Assembly: GCA_017432685.1 (NCBI GenBank)
Contig: JAFRIR010000071.1
Coordinates: forward strand, 1 to 64,000
DNA: 64,000 nucleotides
Direction of reading: 5' to 3'
DNA from: Flexilinea sp.
GTDB lineage: Bacteria > Chloroflexota > Anaerolineae > Anaerolineales > Anaerolineaceae
Notes under the pieces: generated by a model
Told to the model about the DNA's origin: nothing
Seen by the model: only the letters and a program-made list of their open reading frames with translations
Databases searched by the model: none
Shown: in pieces, positions 36,157 through 45,326 of the stretch
Position numbering within the stretch: position 1 is the stretch's first letter
Layout of the letters: the number at the start of each line of letters is the position of its first letter
Made by a program: the position numbers and the translations under genes

Positions 36157-37884
36157 ATGAAAAAATTACTATTGGGTAACGAAGCTGTGGCAAGAGGTCT
36201 TTATGAGGCCGGCTGTGGTTTCGTGTCCTCCTATCCGGGTACCCCGAGCACCGAAATTACGGAAGCAGCAGCAAAATATGATGAGATCTACGCGGAATGG
36301 GCTCCCAACGAAAAGGTCGCTATGGAAGCGGCTTTCGGAGCCAGTCTTGCCGGGACCCGCAGCTTCTGCGGGATGAAGCATGTAGGGCTGAACGTGGCGG
36401 CCGATCCGTTGTTTACATTGTCCTATACCGGTGTGAATGCCGGGATGATCATTGCCGTCGCGGATGATGCCGGGATGCATTCCTCTCAAAATGAGCAGGA
36501 TTCCCGTCATTACGCTATAGCAGCCAAGCTGCCGATGTTTGAGCCGTCCGATTCTGCCGAAGCGCTGGAATTCACAAAACTGGCCTATGAAATCTCGGAA
36601 GAATATGATACCCCGGCGCTGATGAAGATGTGCACCCGGGTGGCACATTCACAAAGTGTTGTAGAGATGGGCGAACGGACCGAACTTGCGCGCAAGCCTT
36701 ACGAAAAAAATGTGATGAAGTGGGTCATGATGCCCGGAATGGCGAAAAAACGCCATCCTGTCGTCGAAGAACGGACCCGGAAGCTGATTGAATTTGCTGA
36801 AAACTCGCCCGTGAACCGCGTGGAAAAGGGCAGCGATCACAGCATGGGGATCATCACATCCTCGACCTCTTATCAATATGTCAAGGAAGTCTGCGGGGAC
36901 AAATACCCGGTTCTGAAGATCGGCATGATCAATCCGCTGCCGGAGAAGCTGATCCTGGATTTTGCAAAGGATGTGGATAAACTGGTCGTTGTGGAGGAAC
37001 TTGACGGAATTATTGAGACGCACTGCCGTTCACTCGGTCTGGATGTCTGCGGCAAGGAAGTGTTCCCGCTCATCGACGAGTTCAGTCAGAACCTGGTGGC
37101 GGAAAAACTGGGACAGAACAAGCATGAAGGGCGGAAGCTTGATGAAATGCTTCCGGCCCGTCCTCCGGTGATGTGTGCCGGATGTCCGCATCGCGGGCTG
37201 TTTTATACACTGAAGAAAATGAATCTGACCGTGCTCGGCGATATCGGCTGTTACACACTCGGTGCTGCCGCCCCCCTTTCCGCGATTGATACCACGATCT
37301 GCATGGGCGCGTCTGTCTCCGGTATCCACGGATATAACAAGGCTTCAAACGAAGAAAATGCCGGGAAGACGGTCGCTGTGATCGGTGATTCCACCTTTAT
37401 GCACTCCGGTGTGACCGGTTTGATCAACATTGCTTATAACGAGTCCAATTCCACGGTCATCATCCTGGATAATTCCATCACCGGCATGACCGGTCACCAG
37501 CAAAACCCGACCACCGGTATCAACCTGAAGGGCGACCCGGCCGGGAAGATCAACCTGGAAAAACTGTGCGAGTCCATCGGCATTCAGAGCATCCGCGTGG
37601 TCGATCCATATAATTTGAAGCAATGCGAAGATGCTATCAAAGAGGAACTGGCGAAGGACTGTGCCTCCGTGATCATTTCCCGCCGTCCCTGTGCGCTGCT
37701 GAAATATGTCAAACACCCGGGTCCGATCAGCGTGAACCGTGAGAAATGCGTGGGCTGCAAATCCTGTATGAAAGTCGGATGTCCCGCCATCAGCATGAAA
37801 GACGGCAAGGCAATCATTGACAATACGCTCTGTACAGGCTGCCGTGTCTGTACACAGCTGTGCAAAGTAAACGCAATCGGCTGA
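36157..37884 (+). CDS. iorA: Indolepyruvate:ferredoxin oxidoreductase, alpha subunit
   Basis: This 575-residue protein has the fused layout of IorA: an N-terminal pyrimidine-binding domain (SSYPGTPSTEITEAA), a middle domain, and the TPP-binding domain with GDIGCYTLG, CMGASVSG and GDSTFMHSG. The C-terminal part holds two [4Fe-4S] motifs, CVGCKSCMKVGCP and CTGCRVCTQLCK. With IorB it decarboxylates aryl pyruvates to aryl-acetyl-CoA, reducing ferredoxin. The length fits, and an AGAGG site precedes the ATG. It is 35 bp downstream of the CoA ligase and 14 bp upstream of iorB. Confidence 0.95.
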   Translation: MKKLLLGNEAVARGLYEAGCGFVSSYPGTPSTEITEAAAKYDEIYAEWAPNEKVAMEAAFGASLAGTRSFCGMKHVGLNVAADPLFTLSYTGVNAGMIIAVADDAGMHSSQNEQDSRHYAIAAKLPMFEPSDSAEALEFTKLAYEISEEYDTPALMKMCTRVAHSQSVVEMGERTELARKPYEKNVMKWVMMPGMAKKRHPVVEERTRKLIEFAENSPVNRVEKGSDHSMGIITSSTSYQYVKEVCGDKYPVLKIGMINPLPEKLILDFAKDVDKLVVVEELDGIIETHCRSLGLDVCGKEVFPLIDEFSQNLVAEKLGQNKHEGRKLDEMLPARPPVMCAGCPHRGLFYTLKKMNLTVLGDIGCYTLGAAAPLSAIDTTICMGASVSGIHGYNKASNEENAGKTVAVIGDSTFMHSGVTGLINIAYNESNSTVIILDNSITGMTGHQQNPTTGINLKGDPAGKINLEKLCESIGIQSIRVVDPYNLKQCEDAIKEELAKDCASVIISRRPCALLKYVKHPGPISVNREKCVGCKSCMKVGCPAISMKDGKAIIDNTLCTGCRVCTQLCKVNAIG

Positions 37885-37898
37885 GAGGAGATTGAAAG

Positions 37899-38474
37899 AT
37901 GGAAACAAAAAACATCATGATCGTTGGTGTCGGCGGGCAGGGAACCTTACTTGCCAGCAAGCTCCTCGGCCGGCTGCTGCTGACCCGGAATTATGACATC
38001 AAAGTCAGCGAAGTTCACGGGATGAGCCAGCGCGGCGGCTCCGTTGTGACTTATGTACGTTATGGAGACAAGGTCTATTCCCCCATCATTGATAAAGGGG
38101 AGGCAGACTTTATTCTCTCTTTTGAACTGCTGGAAGCGGCGCGTTCCGCTGAATGGCTGCGTCCGGAGGGAACTATTATTACCAACACACAGCAGGTCAA
38201 TCCGATGCCGGTGATTACAGGCGCTGCGTCTTACCCGGAAGACCTTTTGGGAAAACTTGAAAAATTGGGGTTGAAGGTCGATGCGTTGGATGCTTTGTCA
38301 CTTGCTCAGGAGGCAGGTTCATCGAAAGCGGTGAACTTGGTGCTGTTGGGCAGACTGTCGAATTATTTCAGTGATTTTACGGAAGAGGAGTGGATGTCAG
38401 CAATTGAACAGAGCGTACCGGAAAAATTCCTGGAGATGAATAAAAAAGCGTTCCATCTGGGGCGTATGGCTTAG
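37899..38474 (+). CDS. iorB: Indolepyruvate:ferredoxin oxidoreductase, beta subunit
   Basis: This 191-residue gamma-type domain protein begins with IMIVGVGGQGTLLASKLLGR and contains EVHGMSQRGGSV, both conserved in the IorB/KorC family. It pairs with IorA to form the complete ketoacid oxidoreductase. AGGAG precedes the ATG. It ends 18 bp before the paaK-like gene. Confidence 0.95.
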   Translation: METKNIMIVGVGGQGTLLASKLLGRLLLTRNYDIKVSEVHGMSQRGGSVVTYVRYGDKVYSPIIDKGEADFILSFELLEAARSAEWLRPEGTIITNTQQVNPMPVITGAASYPEDLLGKLEKLGLKVDALDALSLAQEAGSSKAVNLVLLGRLSNYFSDFTEEEWMSAIEQSVPEKFLEMNKKAFHLGRMA

Positions 38475-38492
38475 GAGTTATTTTTATTTTTT

Positions 38493-39794
38493 ATGAGTGG
38501 TAAGTATTTTCAACCAGAAATTGAATGTGCCGACCCAGCCGAGATCAAAAAGATCCAGAGTGAAAAACTGGTGAAGCAGGTTCGGCATGTTTGGGATAAT
38601 GTTCCATACTATCGTGCTAAAATGGAGGCCAAAGGTGTTACCCCGGATGATATCCATGGGGTCGAAGATTTGTATAAACTGCCTTTCCTTTCAAAAGATG
38701 ATTTACGGGAATCCTATCCCTACGGTTTGATGGGATGTTCCCGTGAAGAAGTGGTTCGCATTCATTCGACTTCCGGCACTACCGGAAAACGGGTAATTGC
38801 GTATTATACGCAGGAAGACCTTGATATCTGGTCGGACTGCACAGCCCGTGCTATCGTCGCCGCTGGAGGCGATAAGACGGATGTGGTTCAGGTCAGCTAT
38901 GGATACGGGCTGTTTACCGGTGGTTTTGGACTGAACGATGGGTCCAATAAAGTTGGGTGTATGACCCTGCCGATGTCCTCCGGGAATACGGAACGGCAGC
39001 TTCAGTTTATGGTGGATCTGGGATCAACGATCCTTTGCTGTACCCCTTCCTATGCGGCTTACCTGGGAGAATCGATCAAAGAAGCAGGTCTGAGTGATAA
39101 AATCCACCTGAAAGCCGGTATTTTCGGCGCGGAAGCATGGAGTGAAGAAATGCGCCGTGACATCGAAAAATCACTCGGACTCAAAGCTTATGATATTTAT
39201 GGCCTGACAGAACTGACCGGTCCCGGTGTTGCATACGAATGTGAAGCACAGCACGGGATGCATATCAATGAAGATCACTTCATTGCGGAAATCATTGATC
39301 CTGATACGGAAGAAGTTCTTCCGGAAGGAACGGTCGGAGAACTGGTTTTCACTTCTTTGGATAAGAAAGGTTTTCCAATGCTCCGCTATCGGACTCATGA
39401 TATCTGTGTTCTGAATCGTGAAAAGTGTTCCTGCGGACGAACGTTCATCAAGATGGCGAAACCTATGGGACGCTCTGATGATATGCTCATCATCAAGGGT
39501 GTGAACGTCTTCCCGTCCCAGATCGAGGCGGTTTTGCTTGAGGAAGGATTCCCGGCAAACTATCAGATCATCGTTGACCGCGTCAACAATTCCGATACAC
39601 TGGAAGTCCAGGTGGAAATGACACCGGAACTGTTCTCGGACAATCTGGGTAAGATCAGCGACGTCGAGAAACAGCTGATCGGTTCGCTGAAGGCCATGCT
39701 GGGTATTTATGCGAAGGTCCGTCTGGTGGCTCCGAAATCGATCACACGAAGTGAAGGCAAGGCCGTCCGGGTGATCGACAAGCGTAAGATTTAA
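38493..39794 (+). CDS. paaK: Phenylacetate-CoA ligase family protein
   Basis: This 433-residue enzyme has the PaaK pattern: IHSTSGTTGKRVIAYYT, the YGYGLFTGGFG segment, DIYGLTELTGPGVAYEC, and a C-terminal GRSDDMLIIKGVNVFPSQIE. It links phenylacetate or a related aryl-acetate to CoA with ATP hydrolysis to AMP. In an IorAB setting it may run in reverse, or activate arylacetates for further use. The weak ribosome site AGGAG is 14 bp before the ATG. The 16-bp gap to the ACT gene implies one transcript. Confidence 0.93.
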   Translation: MSGKYFQPEIECADPAEIKKIQSEKLVKQVRHVWDNVPYYRAKMEAKGVTPDDIHGVEDLYKLPFLSKDDLRESYPYGLMGCSREEVVRIHSTSGTTGKRVIAYYTQEDLDIWSDCTARAIVAAGGDKTDVVQVSYGYGLFTGGFGLNDGSNKVGCMTLPMSSGNTERQLQFMVDLGSTILCCTPSYAAYLGESIKEAGLSDKIHLKAGIFGAEAWSEEMRRDIEKSLGLKAYDIYGLTELTGPGVAYECEAQHGMHINEDHFIAEIIDPDTEEVLPEGTVGELVFTSLDKKGFPMLRYRTHDICVLNREKCSCGRTFIKMAKPMGRSDDMLIIKGVNVFPSQIEAVLLEEGFPANYQIIVDRVNNSDTLEVQVEMTPELFSDNLGKISDVEKQLIGSLKAMLGIYAKVRLVAPKSITRSEGKAVRVIDKRKI

Positions 39795-39809
39795 CAGGAG
39801 AAAACATCC

Positions 39810-40241
39810 ATGGAAATTTATCAGGTTTCTGTGTTTTTGGAAAACCAGGCCGGGAAGCTTTCTGAAGTGACCAACCTGCTTGCGGAAAATGGAATCGATC
39901 TCCGTGCTATCAACATTGCAGAATCTTCCGATTACGGTGTGCTGCGGGTGATCACCAGCGATTCGAACAGGGCGGTCGAGATTCTGCGGGAACACGGCTT
40001 TATCGTGAACTGCACAGCAGTTTTGGGCGTCAGTGTACCGGACCGTCCGGGTGGGCTGGCTCATCTGCTGCGGCAGCTGGCGGAAGAGAAATTTGACGTG
40101 GAATATATGTATTCCGTTTTTGGTCAGGCTAACGGTCTTGCTTACATGATTTTGCGTGTAGATAATATCGATACTGTACGTGCTGCACTTGAAAAGGACG
40201 GCATCCATACCGCGGATTGTGTGGAGTTGGGAATTAAATAG
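39810..40241 (+). CDS. Tandem ACT-domain protein
   Basis: This 143-residue protein consists of two ACT domains, about 1-70 (VFLENQAGKLSEVTNLLAEN) and 71-143 (VPDRPGGLAHLLRQLAEEKF). Small double-ACT proteins next to paaK/ior genes are common in anaerobes and are thought to sense the aromatic amino acid or its product and tune the pathway. CAGGAG lies ten bases before the ATG. It is followed by a heptamer repeat. Confidence 0.9.
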   Translation: MEIYQVSVFLENQAGKLSEVTNLLAENGIDLRAINIAESSDYGVLRVITSDSNRAVEILREHGFIVNCTAVLGVSVPDRPGGLAHLLRQLAEEKFDVEYMYSVFGQANGLAYMILRVDNIDTVRAALEKDGIHTADCVELGIK

Positions 40242-40275
40242 TTGCCGGCTGCTGGTTGCCAGTTTCCGGTATCAT
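40241..40275. repeat. Heptamer tandem repeat (GTTGCCG type)
   Basis: The units GTTGCCG, GCTGCTG, GTTGCCA, GTTTCCG and GTATCAT follow one another in a 7-bp period directly after the ACT gene stop. It is the fourth heptamer locus in the window. Confidence 0.6.
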
Positions 40276-40294
40276 AGAAAGGGGTACCTACCAA

Positions 40295-41461
40295 ATGAAA
40301 GAAATGAGCAGGCGCAATGCCTTGTTTACGGATTCCATTATCCGTCGTATGACCAGAATATCCATCGCGAACAACGCGATCAACCTTTCCCAGGGATTCC
40401 CGGATTTTGATCCTCCGAAGGAAATGACCGACCGGCTTGCCGAAGTCAGCGCTTTGGGACCGCATCAGTACCCGATCACCATGGGCGCCCCGAACTTCCG
40501 TCAGGCGCTTTGTGACAAGTGCGGCCATTTTATGGGGATGAAGTTCGATCCGGACAAAGAAGTTGTGGTGACGATCGGTTCCACGGAAGCCATGGTTGAT
40601 ACCATTTTCGCATTGACCAATCCCGGAGACAAGATCATTATCTTCTCCCCTTATTTTGAAAATTACAAGGCTCAGACGATCTTTGCCGACTGTGAACCGA
40701 TCTTTGTGCCGCTGATCCCGCCTACCTATCATTTCGATCCGGCTGTTTTGGAAGATGCGTTCAAGCAGGATCCGAAAGCGATTTTGATCTGCAATCCGTC
40801 GAACCCGTCCGGAAAAGTCTTCACCATGGAAGAACTGACCTTCATTGCTGACCTGTGCAAGAAGTATGACGTCTATGCCATTATGGACGAGCCGTATGAG
40901 CACATCGTTTATGATGACAACAAACATATTTACATGGCCAGCCTGCCAGGGATGTATGAACGGACTGTCTCGTGCTCCAGCCTTTCCAAGACTTATTCCA
41001 TCACCGGATGGCGTCTTGGCTATGCGATTGCACCGGAACCGATCATGGAACGGATCAAACAGTATCATGACTTCAATACGGTCGGTGCAGCCTCTCCGTT
41101 GATGGAAGCCGCCTGTGTCGGTCTGCGCTTCCCTGACAGCTATTATGTGGAATTCCAGGCACATTACGCCCATATGAAGGATATCTTCTGTGGCGGTATG
41201 CGGAACATCGGTATCCCCTTCACGGAACCGCAGGGTACCTATTTCGTGCTGGCTGACATCCGTCCGTATATGAAACCCGGACAGAATGATGTGGACTTTT
41301 GTGTGGAAATGACCAAAAAGATCGGTGTCGCAGCCGTTCCGGGCAGCTCCTTCTTCAAGGAAGGCGGGGAAGGTATCATCCGTCTGCATTATGCCAAGAA
41401 GGATGAAACGCTGATCGCGGCGTTGGACAGGCTCTCCAACATTAAAAAGATGCTGGACTAA
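40295..41461 (+). CDS. PLP-dependent class I/II aminotransferase
   Basis: This 388-residue fold-type I enzyme has the family motifs NPSNPSGKVF, DEPYEHIVYDD and the Schiff-base lysine in SCSSLSKTYSITGWRLGYA. The opening NLSQGFPDFDPP is typical of aromatic/aspartate-type aminotransferases. Its role in this gene set is most likely to convert an amino acid to the 2-keto acid that IorAB oxidises. The upstream TTG and the ATG at 40304 are alternatives to the ATG at 40295, which follows an AAGGGG site by ten bases. It is the last gene before a terminator. Confidence 0.92.
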   Translation: MKEMSRRNALFTDSIIRRMTRISIANNAINLSQGFPDFDPPKEMTDRLAEVSALGPHQYPITMGAPNFRQALCDKCGHFMGMKFDPDKEVVVTIGSTEAMVDTIFALTNPGDKIIIFSPYFENYKAQTIFADCEPIFVPLIPPTYHFDPAVLEDAFKQDPKAILICNPSNPSGKVFTMEELTFIADLCKKYDVYAIMDEPYEHIVYDDNKHIYMASLPGMYERTVSCSSLSKTYSITGWRLGYAIAPEPIMERIKQYHDFNTVGAASPLMEAACVGLRFPDSYYVEFQAHYAHMKDIFCGGMRNIGIPFTEPQGTYFVLADIRPYMKPGQNDVDFCVEMTKKIGVAAVPGSSFFKEGGEGIIRLHYAKKDETLIAALDRLSNIKKMLD

Positions 41462-41465
41462 AAGC

Positions 41466-41535
41466 TGAAGCACAACGAGACTGTATTTTTGCTGCTGCGC
41501 AGCCAGCACAAAAAGGCTGTATCGGTGGTGCACTC
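41466..41535. repeat. R1-like degenerate element
   Basis: In reverse it shows a GCACAACGAGACTG end, a central GCTGCTGCGCAGCC palindrome and GGCTGTATCGGTGGTGC, comparable to but well diverged from R1. It sits between the aminotransferase stop and its terminator. Confidence 0.4.
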
Positions 41536-41546
41536 TTTAGATAACC

Positions 41547-41580
41547 GGATAGTTTCGAAATTGAAGCTATCCTGTTTTTT
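41547..41580 (+). terminator. Terminator of the amino-acid oxidation operon
   Basis: GGATAG pairs with CTATCC around a ~14-nt loop that may extend the stem, followed by TGTTTTTTT. It ends at the stop codon of the convergent NBR1-like gene. Confidence 0.75.
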
Positions 41581-42632
41581 TATCCCGTAAAATAGTTGAA
41601 ACAGAAGTCTGCGAGGTTCTTCCCGCCCGGCGCTGCAAGGTACCAGCAGGTGACCCAGCGGTCATGGTCCTCAAAGATCTCCATCGGCATGGTTACGGTC
41701 GTTGTCTCACCCGGACCAACGCTGCCGGAGAGCGGAAAGGAATTTGCATGCATCCAGTTATAGCCGGAATAAAAAACCAGAGCATAGGAACTGTCCCAGG
41801 ATTCCGAACCATTGTTGATGAAAGTCGCACTGAGGCTTTCATAGTGGTCATATGCCTGGAAGCTGTGTCCGGAAGCGGGATTAGTAGAGACAAGGTCAGC
41901 TGACAGTTCAGCGCTTATATACCGTGTCGGTGCAGAGCCCTCGGTCTTGTAAAAGGGATGGGAAACGTCGAACTGTGATCCGCTGCCGGTGCTGGCAGCC
42001 TGGACGGTTTGTCCGCTATTGACGCCGGAACCATGGTTGTAGCAGAAATCGTAAATTGATTCAGACGCTGTGTTTTTCAGCATCCAGCAGGCTTTCCATG
42101 AGGTGCTGCTGCTTTTGATCGGGATCTCAAAAGAAGCCTGTTCCCCCGGAGATACGGTTTTTGAAAGCATGACTTTTGAGTCCTTAGCAGGATTTTCGCC
42201 GGCATAGAATTCAAGATAGTAATCACCTGTCCAAACGGAATCACCGCTGTTTTTGAATGCAGCATAAAGCGTATCGAGCGCGTCTGTCGAATATTCAGCA
42301 GGAGAGAAATAAAGCCATTCCGCCCGGTCATTGCCTCCGTTGAGGGCCGGTACGTTTCCTTGTACTGAAGTAACGGTTGAAGACGGAGATGAAGAAAAAG
42401 CTTCCTCAAAATTGATGGCCTTTATCAGCTGCGGTGTCGCGGTAGGTTTTACTGTTTGAATGCTTGTTTGTACTGTCTCTGCATTTGATGCGGCGGGTGA
42501 TAAGTTCAGATCCCATAAAAATCCAACGGGAGAACCGGACGTTTGCTCCCTTTCTGCAGTCTGAGACGGCATGTTGCACGCACTCAGAAAAAGGAACAGC
42601 AGAATGAAGGCGTAATATCGATTATTTCGCAT
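41580..42632 (-). CDS. Lipoprotein with two NBR1-like Ig domains
   Basis: This 350-residue protein has a short lipobox signal (LFLFLSAC) and is therefore probably membrane-anchored outside the cell. Two NBR1 central-domain-like Ig modules lie in the second half, each with the SATFINNGSESW or YAAFKNSGDSVW pattern and a closing tryptophan-cysteine WKACWML/WVTCWYL. Such modules are frequent in Anaerolineae surface proteins and bind ligands or partners. It overlaps the upstream transglycosylase gene by 11 bp and is probably co-translated with it. The start at 42632 is set by the lipoprotein signal. Confidence 0.8.
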   Translation of the reverse strand: MRNNRYYAFILLFLFLSACNMPSQTAEREQTSGSPVGFLWDLNLSPAASNAETVQTSIQTVKPTATPQLIKAINFEEAFSSSPSSTVTSVQGNVPALNGGNDRAEWLYFSPAEYSTDALDTLYAAFKNSGDSVWTGDYYLEFYAGENPAKDSKVMLSKTVSPGEQASFEIPIKSSSTSWKACWMLKNTASESIYDFCYNHGSGVNSGQTVQAASTGSGSQFDVSHPFYKTEGSAPTRYISAELSADLVSTNPASGHSFQAYDHYESLSATFINNGSESWDSSYALVFYSGYNWMHANSFPLSGSVGPGETTTVTMPMEIFEDHDRWVTCWYLAAPGGKNLADFCFNYFTG

Positions 42633-45060
42633 AAAGACGATCGTAAATTTTAGTGTTGCGGTAGATGTTTTGAACGTAATTCCTTGTTTCCTGGAAGCGA
42701 ATGATCTCAAAGAAGAGGTCCGGATCGTTAGTTGAGAGGTTCAGCCATTTTTGTGTATTTCCGGAACCGGCATTGTAGGAAGCCAGCATCGCTGCCGAGT
42801 TATAGTTGAAGTAGGTATAGACCCGTTTCAGGTATTGAGCGCCGAAATTGACCGAAACCGGCACCCGGTTCAGGTCTGATTCCGTGTAATTGGGCGGCCA
42901 ATGCAGCGTTTTGGCAATCTCCGCCCCGGTTTCAGGCATGATCTGCATCAATCCTCTGGCGCCTGCCGATGAGGTTACCCATGGGTTATACATGCTCTCC
43001 TGCTTCATTAATGCGTATAGTATAAAAGGTGAGATGTCATAGATTTCGCAGGCGTCCTTTGTATAGTCTTGATACCAGGTCCCGAAGCGGATATGGTTGA
43101 AATAGTTGGGGACCTCCATTGTCCGGTCATCTTCATAAAGTCCTGCCGCAGTGAGGATCTGGCGGCTGGTGTAAGCACATACATTATAAATTTTCAGCTT
43201 TATCATTTCATCGAGAAAAACATAGGAGGACTTAGGTTGTTCCATCAGTTTTTCCTGAAGTGTTTCGAAGCTGAGGGCTGCCTGGTAATAATCACCCATG
43301 GCATAATATTCCAGCCCTTCCAGATAATCAGGGTCGTCTTTATAATCTGAATTGTCGCTCAGATCCTCCGGGTCCAACCCGAAGGTCAGCATCATCCATT
43401 GATCGGCGACCTGCCGCTCGGATTCAAGGTCAACATTGAGTTCATAATTTGCGGAGCTTGAGAGATAAGGCTTCCCCGCTGCCAGTTCAGCCGCGCGAAG
43501 GGAATAGTAACCGGTTTTGGATTGTTCTGCGGCACGGTCAAGATATTTTTCCTTGTTATAGGTATCACCTCGTTTCTGATAAATTTTCGCGATCCAGAAG
43601 TTTGCCTGTGCCTGGTCTTCCGGTATCCCGCTGACGAGCAGCAGCCGGTTCAGATAGGCCATAGACGCCTCGTAATCACCGGTGCGGTAGGTGCAGATCG
43701 CGGCGTTGAAAAGGGCTTTTTTGCTGTTTTCATATAAGGGATATTCATCGATGAGCCTTGCCCAGGTCTTAGCCGCATCGGTCAGATAATTTCCGCGTTC
43801 CAAAATGCGTCCGGCTTCGTATAAGAAAGAGGCGGAATCTGCCTGGTCCGGGTGTTTCCTGACATATTCAGTCAGTGTGGCTGCTGCGGGACGATAACGC
43901 TCCAGATAAGTCCATTGCACATAGGCTTTTTCGTCCCAGGCTGAAACGTAATAACGGTTATCCGGGTAATCTTCAATTAGTTTCGTATAGGAAGTGATTG
44001 CGCCTTCGTAGTCTGCCAGGTTCATTTGGCACAAACCGATGAAATACCAGGAGGAACCGTCATTTCCCGGTTCGTTTTTGACATATCTTCGGAACGCGTC
44101 ATTTGCGAGCGCATATTGTCCTACGTAATAATTGATCAGCCCGCGCTGGTATTCATTGACGTTCTGGGAATGATCGATGAGCCAGAGCAGCATCAGGTAA
44201 CTGTAATAACTGCGGGGGAAACTGTTTACGCCATCCTGAAAACGGGCGGTAGTCTGGTCTGTCAGGTCCATCGCTTCATAGGCAGTGCCAAGGTAGTAGT
44301 CCGATGCAGCTTTGATGTTCTCATCGGCGGAGTTGTTATATAAGTCTGTCAGCAGGTCGACCGCTTCATCCGGTTTTCCTTCTGCAACGAAAGATGCTGC
44401 ATAATCCAGTTTGACATATTCATTCAGTATGGACTGGTCATGTTCCTCTGCCCTGTTCACATATCTGCGGAACATATCATAGTCTTCCAGTTTCTGATAG
44501 GCATATGCGATCTGAAGATAGGTTTTTGCAAGGAGTGGCGTGTCCGGTTTGTAGGCGATATATTTATCCAGACTGTCTATCTGCCTGTCAATAGCTCCGG
44601 CCTCTGAAGCGCATTGCGCATGCAGATAGTTTGCTTTTGCCAGAATTGCCGCGGGACGTTCTCTTGAGTCGATGAGCGTTTTCGTCAGTTCATCCATGAC
44701 GGACATGCATTTGTCATAATCTTCGCGCAGGTAACTGAGTTCCAGCATATCGGTCTGGGCACGGATGAGCTCGATATCATTTTTTGCGTCGTTGATCCGG
44801 CTTCTGATGTTGTAATCCGCAAGGTCGTAGTCGCCGAACATCAGCATATCAAGGCTTTCAACGGAGACAAAGGGTGTCGGCGTGAGTGTGGGCGTTGCGG
44901 TAGGAATGAGCGTGGGTGTGGCGGTGGGAGGCTCCGGTGTGTTTGTCATGGTGGGCGAAACCAGCATATGCGAAAGGATCTCATTGCGCCGTGCGTCACA
45001 TGCGCAGAGAATCATCAGAGAAAAAATGATCAGGAGTATAATTCCGGGCAGTTTCTTCAT
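42622..45060 (-). CDS. Lytic transglycosylase lipoprotein with TPR repeats
   Basis: This 812-residue protein starts with a lipobox (LILCAC), a Pro/Thr-rich linker with TPTPT, and many TPR-type helical repeats across the middle. A C-terminal SLT domain contains the catalytic Glu in LMKQESMYNPWVTSSAGARG with LMQIMP. It resembles soluble Slt70 in design, cutting peptidoglycan glycan strands to anhydro-ends, but is anchored to the membrane. The NBR1-like lipoprotein follows with overlapping genes, implying a shared role at the cell wall. The start at 45060 is supported by the lipoprotein signal; the nearby -10-like TATAGT is adjacent to the ATG. Confidence 0.9.
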   Translation of the reverse strand: MKKLPGIILLIIFSLMILCACDARRNEILSHMLVSPTMTNTPEPPTATPTLIPTATPTLTPTPFVSVESLDMLMFGDYDLADYNIRSRINDAKNDIELIRAQTDMLELSYLREDYDKCMSVMDELTKTLIDSRERPAAILAKANYLHAQCASEAGAIDRQIDSLDKYIAYKPDTPLLAKTYLQIAYAYQKLEDYDMFRRYVNRAEEHDQSILNEYVKLDYAASFVAEGKPDEAVDLLTDLYNNSADENIKAASDYYLGTAYEAMDLTDQTTARFQDGVNSFPRSYYSYLMLLWLIDHSQNVNEYQRGLINYYVGQYALANDAFRRYVKNEPGNDGSSWYFIGLCQMNLADYEGAITSYTKLIEDYPDNRYYVSAWDEKAYVQWTYLERYRPAAATLTEYVRKHPDQADSASFLYEAGRILERGNYLTDAAKTWARLIDEYPLYENSKKALFNAAICTYRTGDYEASMAYLNRLLLVSGIPEDQAQANFWIAKIYQKRGDTYNKEKYLDRAAEQSKTGYYSLRAAELAAGKPYLSSSANYELNVDLESERQVADQWMMLTFGLDPEDLSDNSDYKDDPDYLEGLEYYAMGDYYQAALSFETLQEKLMEQPKSSYVFLDEMIKLKIYNVCAYTSRQILTAAGLYEDDRTMEVPNYFNHIRFGTWYQDYTKDACEIYDISPFILYALMKQESMYNPWVTSSAGARGLMQIMPETGAEIAKTLHWPPNYTESDLNRVPVSVNFGAQYLKRVYTYFNYNSAAMLASYNAGSGNTQKWLNLSTNDPDLFFEIIRFQETRNYVQNIYRNTKIYDRLYAK

Positions 45061-45125
45061 ACTATATCAAAATTTGCGTTAAGCCTGTCTGCCGTGAGTT
45101 CTTCGGAGCTCATCAGATAAGTGCA

Positions 45126-45277
45126 CATCTAAAAAGTCATAGAATTGTGTCCTCATTCACAGTTGCTTCTTTATGGCGCGGGATTCAGATTGTATTTGCG
45201 TTGGAAAATAACTTCCCCGCGCCATGGTCTTCGGGGGCTATGCAGCCCCCATACCCCCGCTTAAGCGTTTTTAGAAG
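45126..45277. repeat. R2 MITE-like element, copy 2
   Basis: CATCTAAAAAG and GTTTTTAGAAG are the inverted ends. Inside are GGCGCGGGATTCAGA and CCCGCGCCATGG as an inverted pair, then GGGGGCTATGCAGCCCCC as a hairpin and ATACCCCCGC. It explains the 266-bp gap upstream of the transglycosylase gene. Confidence 0.85.
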
Positions 45278-45326
45278 TGCCCATACTCATTTCATTATAT
45301 TCGATAATTTTGCAAAAAATCATAAA

